15,004 nucleotides of DNA, from positions 1 to 15,004 of the forward strand of contig JAGCWY010000009.1 of the NCBI GenBank assembly GCA_017961625.1, written 5' to 3'. Position 1 is the stretch's first letter; each line of letters starts with the position of its first letter. Of the stretch, positions 7,414 to 14,487 are shown piece by piece. The notes beneath the pieces are model-generated. The model saw only the letters and a list, made by a program, of their open reading frames with translations, did no database searches and had not been told where the DNA came from. Source of the DNA: Ruminococcus sp. (lineage in GTDB: Bacteria > Bacillota > Clostridia > Oscillospirales > Ruminococcaceae). The position numbers and the translations under genes were made by a program.

Positions 7414-7464
7414 TTATGCATAATGCACAGAAGGATGCATCCTTATTAAGAGTTCACATGAACT
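7414..7464. repeat. Ladder of three short palindromes
   Basis: TTATGCATAA (7414-7423), AAGGATGCATCCTT (7431-7444) and AGTTCA-CA-TGAACT (7451-7464) are each inverted repeats. Their centres are 19 and 20 bp apart, close to two helical turns. The first two share the ATGCAT core. They lie between the two divergent promoters, so they may be operators. The rest of 7372-7527 shows no gene. Confidence 0.5.
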
Positions 7465-7527
7465 GATTATACAGTTTTAAGAACCCACAAGTCGAAAAAT
7501 ACTTGTTTTTATCCTCTTTGGCTAATT

Positions 7528-7545
7528 ATTACAGTTTGATTACAG
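7528..7545 (+). promoter_or_regulatory. 11-bp-spaced direct repeat upstream of the rtcB leader promoter
   Basis: ATTACAG at 7528-7534 recurs at 7539-7545, exactly 11 bp on. The pair ends 13 bp before the -35 box, at about -49 to -66 from the predicted start, a usual activator position. The same ATTACA unit, with the same period, is found at 5583-5615. Confidence 0.5.
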
Positions 7546-7558
7546 TTTTTTTTATGCC

Positions 7559-7587
7559 TTGACTTTATAAGTATTCCCTATTATAAT
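7559..7587 (+). promoter_or_regulatory. Promoter of the rtcB leader and operon
   Basis: TTGACT (7559-7564), 17 bp, then a perfect TATAAT (7582-7587). The predicted start is near 7594, giving about 200 bases of leader RNA before rtcB. Confidence 0.87.
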
Positions 7588-7620
7588 AGTTCCATATTCT
7601 ACGAAAGGACGGTGAACACC

Positions 7621-7713
7621 ATGACAATGTTCAAAAGCTTTTATAAGATGCCAAAATTGAATACTATTGATAACAATCATGGAGTTTGCCCGAAGTGTTC
7701 AGCCATGTGCTGA
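7621..7713 (+). CDS. 30-codon leader ORF with a Cys-rich end, upstream of rtcB
   Basis: ATG at 7621 to TGA at 7711-7713. The peptide begins MTMFKSFYKMPKL and ends GVCPKCSAMC. A purine-rich AAAGGACGGTG (7604-7614) precedes it, so translation is likely; the AAAGGA part is about 11 bases away and the GGTG part 6. It lies between a strong promoter and an intrinsic terminator, directly upstream of rtcB, and its stop codon falls inside a perfect hairpin (7697-7715). That is the layout of an attenuation leader peptide. Alternatively it is a free small protein; the CxxCxxxC end could bind metal or be modified, but no peptide-modifying gene is nearby. I do not recognise a family. Confidence 0.55.
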   Translation: MTMFKSFYKMPKLNTIDNNHGVCPKCSAMC

Positions 7714-7719
7714 ACTTTT
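7697..7719 (+). promoter_or_regulatory. Hairpin spanning the leader ORF stop codon
   Basis: GTTCAGC (7697-7703) and GCTGAAC (7709-7715) form a perfect 7-bp stem with a CATGT loop, followed by TTTT. The stem contains the TGA of the leader ORF. It could be a pause hairpin or a weak terminator that a translating ribosome would open. Confidence 0.55.
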
Positions 7720-7737
7720 GCATATACAGAGCATTAT

Positions 7738-7761
7738 GCACTCCTACGGGAGTGCTTTTTT
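7738..7761 (+). terminator. Intrinsic terminator or attenuator ahead of rtcB
   Basis: GCACTCC (7738-7744) pairs with GGAGTGC (7749-7755) around TACG, so the loop is C(UACG)G, an extra-stable UNCG-type tetraloop. Six T bases follow. It is 33 bases before the rtcB start, so read-through is needed for rtcB expression unless another promoter exists; none is visible between them. TGCATA (7719-7724) can pair with TATGCA (7735-7740), which would use up the first three bases of the terminator stem. Confidence 0.75.
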
Positions 7762-7794
7762 GTTGCGTTCGGGAAGACTCGGAAAGGAAAGAGT

Positions 7795-9000
7795 ATGATA
7801 GAATTAAACGGAAAATACAATTCTGCCAAGGTCTTCACAGATATTATAGAGCAGGACGCTATCACTCAGATAATAGCTTTTTGCAGCCAGTCTGTCAGCG
7901 CAGGTTCAAGGATAAGGATAATGCCTGACGTTCATGCAGGAGCAGGCTGTACTATAGGTACTACCATGACGATTACGGACAAGGTCATACCCAATCTTGT
8001 GGGAGTGGATATAGGCTGCGGAATGGAGACCGTAAGACTTAAGGAAAAGCATATCGAGCTGCAAAAGCTTGACAAGCTTATATATGAAAAGATACCATCG
8101 GGCTTTGCGATACGTGAAAAGCCTCACCGCTATACCGAAAGGATCGACCTTGCAGAGCTTTACTGCATTGAGCATATAGCCCTTCTCCGCGCAGAGAAGA
8201 GCGTCGGCACTCTCGGCGGCGGAAACCACTTTATTGAAGCCGACAAGGGCGAGGACGGAAGCATATATATAGTTATCCACTCAGGCTCCCGTCATCTTGG
8301 CGTGGAGGTGGCAAGGTACTACCAGAACGAGGCTTACAGGAGGCTCAACAAGAGTTCTGACAAGGAGGAGGCTGAGCTTATCGAACGTCTTAAGGCGGAG
8401 GGAAAGCAGAAGCAGATACAGTCTGAGCTTAAAAAGCTGAAAAACACAAAGACAACTGATGTTCCAAAGCACCTTGCCTACTGCGAGGGCGAGCTCTTTG
8501 AGCAGTATATTCACGATATGAAGATAGTACAGCAGTTCGCGATGCTGAACCGTCAGGCGATGATGGACGAGATAATAAAGGGTATGCACCTCCATGCTGA
8601 GGAGCAGTTCACGACGATACACAACTACATCGATACAGAGACGATGTTACTCCGTAAGGGAGCAGTGTCCGCGCAGGCTGGGGAGAAACTCCTCATACCC
8701 ATAAATATGCGTGATGGCAGCCTTATCTGCACAGGTAAGGGCAATCCCGACTGGAACTTTTCGGCGCCACATGGCGCAGGTAGACTTATGTCGCGTTCAC
8801 AGGCGAAGCAGAACTTCACAGTTTCTGAGTACAAAAAGCAGATGAACGGCATATATACGACATCTGTCAACGCGCAGACGCTTGATGAGTGCCCCATGGC
8901 TTATAAATCAATGAAAGACATAGTGGACAATATCTGCGATACGGTTGAAATAAACGAGGTCATCAAGCCAATATATAATTTCAAGGCGGGTGATGAGTAA
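7795..9000 (+). CDS. rtcB: RtcB RNA ligase (3'-phosphate / 5'-hydroxyl joining)
   Basis: A 401-residue protein of the normal length for the compact bacterial RtcB form. All family signatures are present in order: MPDVHAGAGCTIGTT (43-57), VDIGCGM with metal ligands D72 and C75, GTLGGGNHF with H145, HSGSRH with H162, HNY with H276, RKGAVSAQAGE, and APHGAGRLMSR with H326, the histidine that takes GMP. The closing QTLDECPMAYK is also typical. RtcB uses GTP and manganese to join RNA 2',3'-cyclic-phosphate or 3'-phosphate ends to 5'-OH ends, repairing cleaved tRNA or rRNA. AAGGA (7784-7788) stands 6 bases before the ATG. No archease or rtcA gene is adjacent; a GNAT gene follows 57 bases later. Expression probably depends on read-through of the upstream terminator. 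Confidence 0.96.
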   Translation: MIELNGKYNSAKVFTDIIEQDAITQIIAFCSQSVSAGSRIRIMPDVHAGAGCTIGTTMTITDKVIPNLVGVDIGCGMETVRLKEKHIELQKLDKLIYEKIPSGFAIREKPHRYTERIDLAELYCIEHIALLRAEKSVGTLGGGNHFIEADKGEDGSIYIVIHSGSRHLGVEVARYYQNEAYRRLNKSSDKEEAELIERLKAEGKQKQIQSELKKLKNTKTTDVPKHLAYCEGELFEQYIHDMKIVQQFAMLNRQAMMDEIIKGMHLHAEEQFTTIHNYIDTETMLLRKGAVSAQAGEKLLIPINMRDGSLICTGKGNPDWNFSAPHGAGRLMSRSQAKQNFTVSEYKKQMNGIYTTSVNAQTLDECPMAYKSMKDIVDNICDTVEINEVIKPIYNFKAGDE

Positions 9001-9057
9001 ACAACGTCGGGATGTCCCTTGGGTATTCTTACAATAACTTGATTTACAGGAGAATTA

Positions 9058-9501
9058 ATGGATATACAAATACTTTCAAATTCACATAAAAAATGGAGAG
9101 ACGTTGCTACTTTTGCTGAAAAGTGTTCCTGGAGGGGAGGCAAGTATCTCGCAGAGTTAATGAAAAGCAATTCATTCAATGACTGGGAGCGTGTTTTTGC
9201 CGCCTTTGATGGCGATAAGATTATAGGATTCTGTACACTTACTGAAAAGGACGAGCTTGAGTCGAAATACCCATATAAGCCACTGATAGGTTTTGTATTT
9301 GTTGACGAAGCTTTTAGAGGCAGGAGAATATCCGAAAAGATGATATGCAAAGTAGGTGAATATTCCAAAAGCATCGGATTTGCCAAGATCTATATTATGA
9401 GCAGCGAAAAAGACTTGTACGAAAAGTACGATTTTGTCTTCGTTGGAGACTATGATACTATATATGGTGATAAAGAACATCTTTTCGTAAAAGAAATCTG
9501 A
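9058..9501 (+). CDS. GNAT-family N-acetyltransferase
   Basis: A 147-residue protein, the size of a single GNAT fold. The acetyl-CoA-binding motif A is at about 76-96 (IGFVFVDEAFRGRRISEKMI), preceded by a central strand with DKIIGFCTL (53-61). The C-terminal EKYDFVFVGDYD is the usual late strand-turn-strand. In motif A, RGRRIS replaces the more common RGxGxG/A; related enzymes with RGxxIS exist, so activity is still likely. The substrate (small molecule, peptide or protein) cannot be told. AGGAG (9048-9052) stands 5 bases before the ATG. It lies in the rtcB transcription unit, with a 57-base gap before it and 12 bases after it, so a role beside RNA repair is possible but unproven. Confidence 0.88.
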   Translation: MDIQILSNSHKKWRDVATFAEKCSWRGGKYLAELMKSNSFNDWERVFAAFDGDKIIGFCTLTEKDELESKYPYKPLIGFVFVDEAFRGRRISEKMICKVGEYSKSIGFAKIYIMSSEKDLYEKYDFVFVGDYDTIYGDKEHLFVKEI

Positions 9502-9513
9502 ATGGAGAGAATT

Positions 9514-9681
9514 ATGGATAAATTTGTATCATACGATAAAATGAGAAAAAAGGATAAAAAGAAGGTGGACTCTTCAAAGAGAGGAAGCTGGAACGGCGTT
9601 GACCCAGCCACAAAGGTGGTGGATACGGACAAAAGGCGCTACAGGCGTAAGCCTAAGCATCCAAAAAGCTACGAAGAATAA
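9514..9681 (+). CDS. Small basic protein, 55 residues, last gene of the rtcB unit
   Basis: ATG at 9514, TAA at 9679-9681. GGAG (9504-9507) stands 6 bases before the start, and the gene begins 12 bases after the GNAT stop. The peptide begins MDKFVSYDKMRKKDKKK, has a central SWNGVDPATKVV and ends RRYRRKPKHPKSYEE. It is strongly basic (about one third Lys or Arg) and has no Cys or membrane segment, so it may bind RNA or the ribosome. From memory, short Clostridia proteins with a similar W...P.TKVV..KK.Y.RK pattern exist, but I cannot confirm this. A terminator follows at once, which supports it as a real final gene. Confidence 0.75.
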   Translation: MDKFVSYDKMRKKDKKKVDSSKRGSWNGVDPATKVVDTDKRRYRRKPKHPKSYEE

Positions 9682-9688
9682 CTGTCAC

Positions 9689-9719
9689 AATGCACAGCCT
9701 CAGGACTGTGCATTTGTTT
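9689..9719 (+). terminator. Terminator of the rtcB unit
   Basis: AATGCACAG (9689-9697) pairs with CTGTGCATT (9706-9714), loop CCTCAGGA, followed by TGTTTA. The stem is strong and the U-run is poor. It begins 8 bases after the stop of the small basic gene. Confidence 0.75.
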
Positions 9720-9741
9720 ATATTACCATATTGAAATCGCG

Positions 9742-9770
9742 TTGACATTGTAGCGTAAACAGTATATAAT
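9742..9770 (+). promoter_or_regulatory. Consensus promoter of sbcDC
   Basis: Perfect TTGACA (9742-9747), 17 bp, perfect TATAAT (9765-9770). Transcription should start near 9777, about 26 bases before the sbcD ATG. Confidence 0.9.
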
Positions 9771-9802
9771 TTTATTAACAGCAATTGGCAAGGGGAGTTT
9801 TT

Positions 9803-10939
9803 ATGAAATTTATACATTTGTCCGACCTTCACCTCGGAAAGAGACTTAATGAATTTTCATTGATTGGGGATCAGGAGCATATCCTGAATGAGATATGTTC
9901 TGTAATTGAGAACGAGAGCCCCGATCTTGTTATAATAGCAGGGGATATATACGATAAGCCGGTTTCTTCTGGGGAGGCGGTGCGCCTTTTTGACGATTTT
10001 CTTACAAGGGTATCAGGAATGACTGGGCAGGTCTTTGCCATAAGCGGAAATCACGATTCTGCGGAGCGTATCGCCTTCGGCAGTCAAATCATGGGAAAGA
10101 GCGGTATACATTTATCGCCAGTATACAACGGAAAAATCACGCCCACAGTGCTCAGAGACGAGTACGGTGAGCTGTGCGTTTATATGTTGCCATTTATAAA
10201 GCCGGTGACGGTTAGAAGATTTTTTCCGGACACTGCTGTGGAAAGCTACACTGACGCGGTAAATGCGGCAATAGACGCAATGAACATAGACTTTTCAAAG
10301 CGGAATATCCTTATTACACACCAGTTCGTGACTGGAGCGCAGAAGAGTGACTCAGAGGAGATATCCGTAGGAGGCAGCGACAACGTTGACAGCTCTGCCT
10401 TTGATGGCTTCGACTACGTTGCTCTTGGACATATCCACGGACCTCAAAACGTAGGCAGCGAGCGTATACGCTACTGCGGAACGCCCCTGAAATACTCATT
10501 TTCCGAGGCAAAGCAGGTGAAGTCCGTAACGGTTGGGGAGATAGGTGAAAAGAGAAGCCTTTCCATTAGGACTGTGCCACTTGTGCCGTTGCGTGATATG
10601 CGTGAGATTCGCGGAAGCTTTGAGCAGGTAATCTCTAAGGAGTTTTGTGACAGGGGAAATACAGAGGATTATCTCCGCGTTGTTCTCACCGATGAGGAAG
10701 AGATTCCCGAGGCTATGGGAAAGCTCCGCACGGTATATCCAAATATAATGATAGTAGAGTACGACAATCGCCGCACGAGGAGCGTTCATGACAGCATGGA
10801 GACAGCAGAGGCTGAAAACAAACAGCCTATCGAGCTTTTTGAGGAGTTCTACAGGTTCAGCAATGGCGGAGATATGTCTGAGCCACAGCGTCAGCTGATG
10901 CAGTCGCTTATCGAAAGAATATGGGAGGGAGAACAATGA
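9803..10939 (+). CDS. sbcD: SbcD, nuclease subunit of the SbcCD DNA-end-processing complex
   Basis: A 378-residue Mre11-type phosphoesterase. The metal-binding motifs are all present: SDLHLG (D8, H10), AGDIYD (D48), SGNHDS (N83, H84, D85), THQF (H173) and GHIH (H210, H212). SbcD cuts DNA hairpins and protein-blocked ends in complex with the ATPase SbcC, in DNA repair and palindrome removal. The ATG at 9803 is chosen because AGGGGAG (9791-9797) stands 5 bases before it and the family begins MKF(I/L)H(L/T)SDxH; a TTG 18 bases upstream would place the ribosome binding site inside the gene. Its TGA overlaps the sbcC ATG (ATGA at 10936-10939), so the two subunits are co-translated. Confidence 0.97.
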   Translation: MKFIHLSDLHLGKRLNEFSLIGDQEHILNEICSVIENESPDLVIIAGDIYDKPVSSGEAVRLFDDFLTRVSGMTGQVFAISGNHDSAERIAFGSQIMGKSGIHLSPVYNGKITPTVLRDEYGELCVYMLPFIKPVTVRRFFPDTAVESYTDAVNAAIDAMNIDFSKRNILITHQFVTGAQKSDSEEISVGGSDNVDSSAFDGFDYVALGHIHGPQNVGSERIRYCGTPLKYSFSEAKQVKSVTVGEIGEKRSLSIRTVPLVPLRDMREIRGSFEQVISKEFCDRGNTEDYLRVVLTDEEEIPEAMGKLRTVYPNIMIVEYDNRRTRSVHDSMETAEAENKQPIELFEEFYRFSNGGDMSEPQRQLMQSLIERIWEGEQ

Positions 10940-13900
10940 GACCAATCAGACTTGAAATATCTGGTTTCGGTCCTTATTCCGGACTGACGGTACTTGACCT
11001 CGAAGCCCTCGGCGATAAGGGACTTTATCTCATAACCGGAGATACAGGCGCAGGAAAGACAACTATATTTGATGCCATAACCTATGCTCTCTATGGGAGT
11101 GCCAGCGGAGAGAATCGCGACGATGACAGTATGCTCAGGTCGAAGTACTCATCCCTTGATACTCCCACTTATGTGGAGCTCATATTCGACTATGCTGGCA
11201 AGCGCTATAAGATAAAGCGCAACCCCGCTTACGAGAGGCAGGCAAAGAGGGGCGGAGGAGTAGCTCAGCAGCCTGCAAGCTCGGAATTTACCTATCCGGA
11301 TGGCAGGGTATTGTCTGGAAAAAGAGAAGTGGATACAGCTGTAGCGGATGTCGTCGGGCTCACAGAGAAGCAGTTCAAGCAGATAGCCATGATAGCTCAG
11401 GGCGATTTCATGAAGCTCATAACCGAGGACACCTCCCAACGTCGGGAGATACTAAGGCATATTTTCAGGACAAAAAACTATCAGACCTTACAAGAGGCTC
11501 TTAGGCAGGAGTGCGGTGCTCTTAAAAGTGAGTGCGACAGCCGCCGTGAGGGACTGAAGCAGTATGTCGGCGGCATAGTATGCGCAGAAGATGACGAATA
11601 CGCGGAGGAGGTCGCAAGACTCAAGGAGGATCTTCCGCTACTAGAGTATGTCAGGGAGACGGTAAACAAGCTCATGACACGTGATAGGGCTCAGTCCGAG
11701 GTGTATACCCTTGAGGGGGAGAAGCTGGATGAGAGGCTGGCTGAGGTGAATGGGCGAATATCCAAAGCTGAGGAAAAGGCAAAGCTTACAGTTGAGAGGA
11801 AACGTGCTTCAAGACAGCTCGACGACCTGCGGGAGCGCTGCAGGCTACTGGAGGAAAGCTTTGAAAAGGAGAAAGCACGCCAGATGGAGCTTGAGAGACT
11901 GAGGGGAGAGATAGCCTCACTTGAAGCTGAAATGCCGCAGTACGCAAAGGCATCTGAGCAGGAAAGGCAGCTTTCGGAAATAAAGGAGAGTCTTTCAGCG
12001 ATATCAGCGGAGCTTGACAAGGGCGTAGTCGAAAAGAACGAACGCGAGAAGAATCGTATATCCATGAAAAAAGAACTTGCTATACTTGAGGGAACGGCTG
12101 AGAACAAGGCTAAGCTCACAGTGGAGAAGGATGAGCTGGGTCGTAGAGCCTCCGAACTTTACGACTTAGAGAAGCTCCTCGGTGATTATGAGAGCAACTG
12201 CATAAAAGTAAGGGATCAGAACGCAGAGTATAAGGAGCGTCAGGCTGAACACGACAGTCTGGTGAAAAAGTACGAGGCGCTTACTGGGGAGATATACGTC
12301 TTGAAAAAGCGGCGCTCCGAGATAGAGGGGTGCGAAGCGGAAAAAGAAAAGTTTCTGAGAAGCCTTGAAGGGCTGGAGAAGCGTTCTGCCGAGCTTAAAG
12401 CACTTTCGGAGGACATAAAGGAATGTGAAAAGCGTTTCAGTCAGCGCGATGAAGCCTCGGAGCTCTACAGTGAGGCAGCAGACAGGGTAAGGCGTCTTTC
12501 CGAAAGGTACGAGCAGGGCTACAGAGCATTCCTCGATGATAGAGCTGGAGTGCTTGCAGAGAGCCTTAAGGACGGAGAGCCATGCCCGGTGTGCGGTTCA
12601 CAGGAGCACCCTTCGCCTGCGAAAAAACAGGTGGGAGCTCCGACGGAGCACGAGCTTGAAGTAGTGAAGAAGGAGCTCGAAAAGGCTCGCCAAGCTGCTG
12701 AAAGGAACAGCACCGAAGCCTCTGCCGTTAAGGCAAAAGCAGATGAACTGGAAAAGTCACTTACTGTAAGGCTTTCTGGGCTCCTCGGTTGCAGTATAGC
12801 TGAGGGGGCAGAGTACTGCGGCAGGGAGATGGAGGACTGCCGGGTACAGCTCAGTAAGGTCTCGAAAAAGCTTACTGAGACAGAGAAGCTCATCTCCGAA
12901 AAGGAGAGGTTAACTTCCGAGATTTCGTCAAAAGAGAAGCAGGAAGCTGTTACTATGGAGGCAGTATCCGAGTCCGACAGGGAGCTTGCAAAGCTCAGGA
13001 GCAAGTGCGATACCTCCGAGGGCATGCTGAAGCAGCTCCGTGCGGCAGCAGAAAAAGGCATAGAGGATATCATCGGAGACTGTCTTCTTGAAAATGCCCG
13101 TGACAGCATAGTTTCTGAGAGACTTGCCCTCATGGCGCGGAAGGCAGGGATAGAGGCTCAGCTTTCGGCGGAACAGGAAAGGGCTGCCCGAAAAGCTATG
13201 CTGGAAAAGGCTCTGCCCGAGCTTGAAGAAGAGATAAACGGACTGAATGAGAGACTTACGGAGCTGACTGCGCAGAAGGCGGCTTCGGGCAGCAGGCTCA
13301 CTGAGATAGGTGTGCAGCTTATGGAGATGCGCAGAGGTCTCAGCTTTGAGAGCAGTGAGAACGCTACTATATGCGTTGTATCATTACAAAAGAAGTGTGC
13401 CGAGATAAAAGCTGCTTTTGAAGCGGCTGAAAAAGCGCTCAACGAGTGTGAAAAGGAGATTTCCGGACTATCAGGAAGGCTAGATCAGCTGAATTTGCAG
13501 ATAGAGGAGCATGCTGACATAGACGGTGAAAAGGCAACAGCCGAAAGATCGCGGCTCACAGCAGAAAAGACTCAAATCACGGCTAAGCTCAGGCAGCTGC
13601 ATACAAGGCTTTCGGTGAACGACTCCGCTCTTAAAAATATAATGAACGGCTCCGAGGAGCTCTTGGAGCTCGAAGCGAAGTACGCATGGGTGAAAAATCT
13701 GTCGGATACCGCCAACGGAAAGTTGTCGGAGCAGAGCAAATTCATGCTTGAGACCTATATACAGACAGCGTATTTTGACAGGATAATCCACCGCGCAAAT
13801 CAGCGTCTGATTGTTATGACAGACGGACAGTACACTCTTGAAAGACGGACGGAATATGAAGACAAGCGAACACAGGTTGGACTTGAGCTTGACGTCATTG

Positions 13901-14229
13901 ACCATTATAACGGTTCAGTGAGGAGTGTAAAGACCCTTTCAGGCGGAGAGTCATTCAAGGCGTCCCTTTCGCTGGCGCTTGGTCTTTCCGACGAGATACA
14001 GTGCTCCGCAGGCGGCATAAGGCTCGATACCATGTTTGTGGATGAGGGCTTCGGCTCTCTTGACGAGAATTCCATAGAGCAGGCTATGCGAGCCCTTGCA
14101 GGACTGTCCGACGGCAATCGCCTTGTTGGGATAATATCCCATGTACAGGCGCTGAAACAGCGTATCGACAAACAGATAGTAGTCACCAAGGACAAGGACG
14201 GCGGAAGCCGTGCAGAGCTTATAATCTAA
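10936..14229 (+). CDS. sbcC: SbcC, ATPase subunit of the SbcCD complex
   Basis: A 1097-residue Rad50-type protein. The N-terminal half of the ATPase head has Walker A GDTGAGKT (35-42) and the Q-loop IAQGDFM (Q155). Long Glu/Lys/Leu-rich coiled-coil arms run from about 180 to 540 and 570 to 920. The zinc hook CPVC is near the middle (C550, C553) with GSQEHP after it. The C-terminal head has the signature LSGGES (1001-1006), Walker B with D1036 and E1037 in FVDEGFG, and SHV near 1070. ATP binding joins two heads around DNA and steers the SbcD nuclease. The start at 10936 is preferred to an in-frame ATG at 10921 because GGAGGGAG (10923-10931) lies just before it, the family begins MRPxxLxxxxFGPY, and it gives the ATGA overlap with sbcD. 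Confidence 0.97.
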   Translation: MRPIRLEISGFGPYSGLTVLDLEALGDKGLYLITGDTGAGKTTIFDAITYALYGSASGENRDDDSMLRSKYSSLDTPTYVELIFDYAGKRYKIKRNPAYERQAKRGGGVAQQPASSEFTYPDGRVLSGKREVDTAVADVVGLTEKQFKQIAMIAQGDFMKLITEDTSQRREILRHIFRTKNYQTLQEALRQECGALKSECDSRREGLKQYVGGIVCAEDDEYAEEVARLKEDLPLLEYVRETVNKLMTRDRAQSEVYTLEGEKLDERLAEVNGRISKAEEKAKLTVERKRASRQLDDLRERCRLLEESFEKEKARQMELERLRGEIASLEAEMPQYAKASEQERQLSEIKESLSAISAELDKGVVEKNEREKNRISMKKELAILEGTAENKAKLTVEKDELGRRASELYDLEKLLGDYESNCIKVRDQNAEYKERQAEHDSLVKKYEALTGEIYVLKKRRSEIEGCEAEKEKFLRSLEGLEKRSAELKALSEDIKECEKRFSQRDEASELYSEAADRVRRLSERYEQGYRAFLDDRAGVLAESLKDGEPCPVCGSQEHPSPAKKQVGAPTEHELEVVKKELEKARQAAERNSTEASAVKAKADELEKSLTVRLSGLLGCSIAEGAEYCGREMEDCRVQLSKVSKKLTETEKLISEKERLTSEISSKEKQEAVTMEAVSESDRELAKLRSKCDTSEGMLKQLRAAAEKGIEDIIGDCLLENARDSIVSERLALMARKAGIEAQLSAEQERAARKAMLEKALPELEEEINGLNERLTELTAQKAASGSRLTEIGVQLMEMRRGLSFESSENATICVVSLQKKCAEIKAAFEAAEKALNECEKEISGLSGRLDQLNLQIEEHADIDGEKATAERSRLTAEKTQITAKLRQLHTRLSVNDSALKNIMNGSEELLELEAKYAWVKNLSDTANGKLSEQSKFMLETYIQTAYFDRIIHRANQRLIVMTDGQYTLERRTEYEDKRTQVGLELDVIDHYNGSVRSVKTLSGGESFKASLSLALGLSDEIQCSAGGIRLDTMFVDEGFGSLDENSIEQAMRALAGLSDGNRLVGIISHVQALKQRIDKQIVVTKDKDGGSRAELII

Positions 14230-14233
14230 AATG

Positions 14234-14261
14234 ACCGCAGTTTTAATAACTGCGGTTTTTT
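14234..14261 (+). terminator. Intrinsic terminator of sbcDC
   Basis: ACCGCAGTT (14234-14242) pairs perfectly with AACTGCGGT (14248-14256) around TTAAT, running into six T bases (14256-14261). It begins 5 bases after the sbcC stop. Confidence 0.92.
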
Positions 14262-14390
14262 ACAATGGATGCTTTGTGCATAATGTCTAAAGCTCATGCA
14301 AAATAGGTTCATCAAAGCCCTGTTTTATGGCTACTGAAAAGCGTGATTCTGTTATTTCTCACAAAAATATGGCTATCGCGGCTCTGTTTG

Positions 14391-14419
14391 TTGATTTTTT
14401 CCTTACGAAATGATATAAT
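14391..14419 (+). promoter_or_regulatory. Promoter of the zinc-ribbon repeat gene
   Basis: TTGATT (14391-14396), 17 bp, perfect TATAAT (14414-14419). It lies 68 bases before the ATG of the next gene. Between the sbcC terminator and this promoter (14262-14390) I see no gene or clear structure. Confidence 0.75.
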
Positions 14420-14487
14420 TATATTGTTGAATTCATTTTTTTGTAAAAATTTGGAATGCAGAAAATGAGACATGGAGTGATAACAGA

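Noticed and set aside
7594..7794. Known riboswitch or T-box ahead of rtcB
   Set aside because: No T-box sequence or familiar riboswitch core could be recognised; the ORF plus hairpins fits a leader-peptide attenuator better.
7686..7928. 80-codon plus-strand frame covering the rtcB start
   Set aside because: It runs through the terminator hairpin and overlaps rtcB in another frame; no ribosome binding site or recognisable domain.
9785..9802. TTG as an upstream sbcD start
   Set aside because: The AGGGGAG ribosome binding site lies inside this extension, and the family begins at the ATG at 9803.
12519..13133. 204-codon minus-strand frame inside sbcC
   Set aside because: Ser/Leu/Ala-rich shadow of the coiled-coil codons (GAG, AAG, GCT read backwards); no start signals and fully inside a certain gene.
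9742..14229. SbcCD with rtcB as a defence island
   Set aside because: Both are housekeeping repair families with separate promoters and terminators; no toxin, nuclease effector or mobile-element gene lies near.
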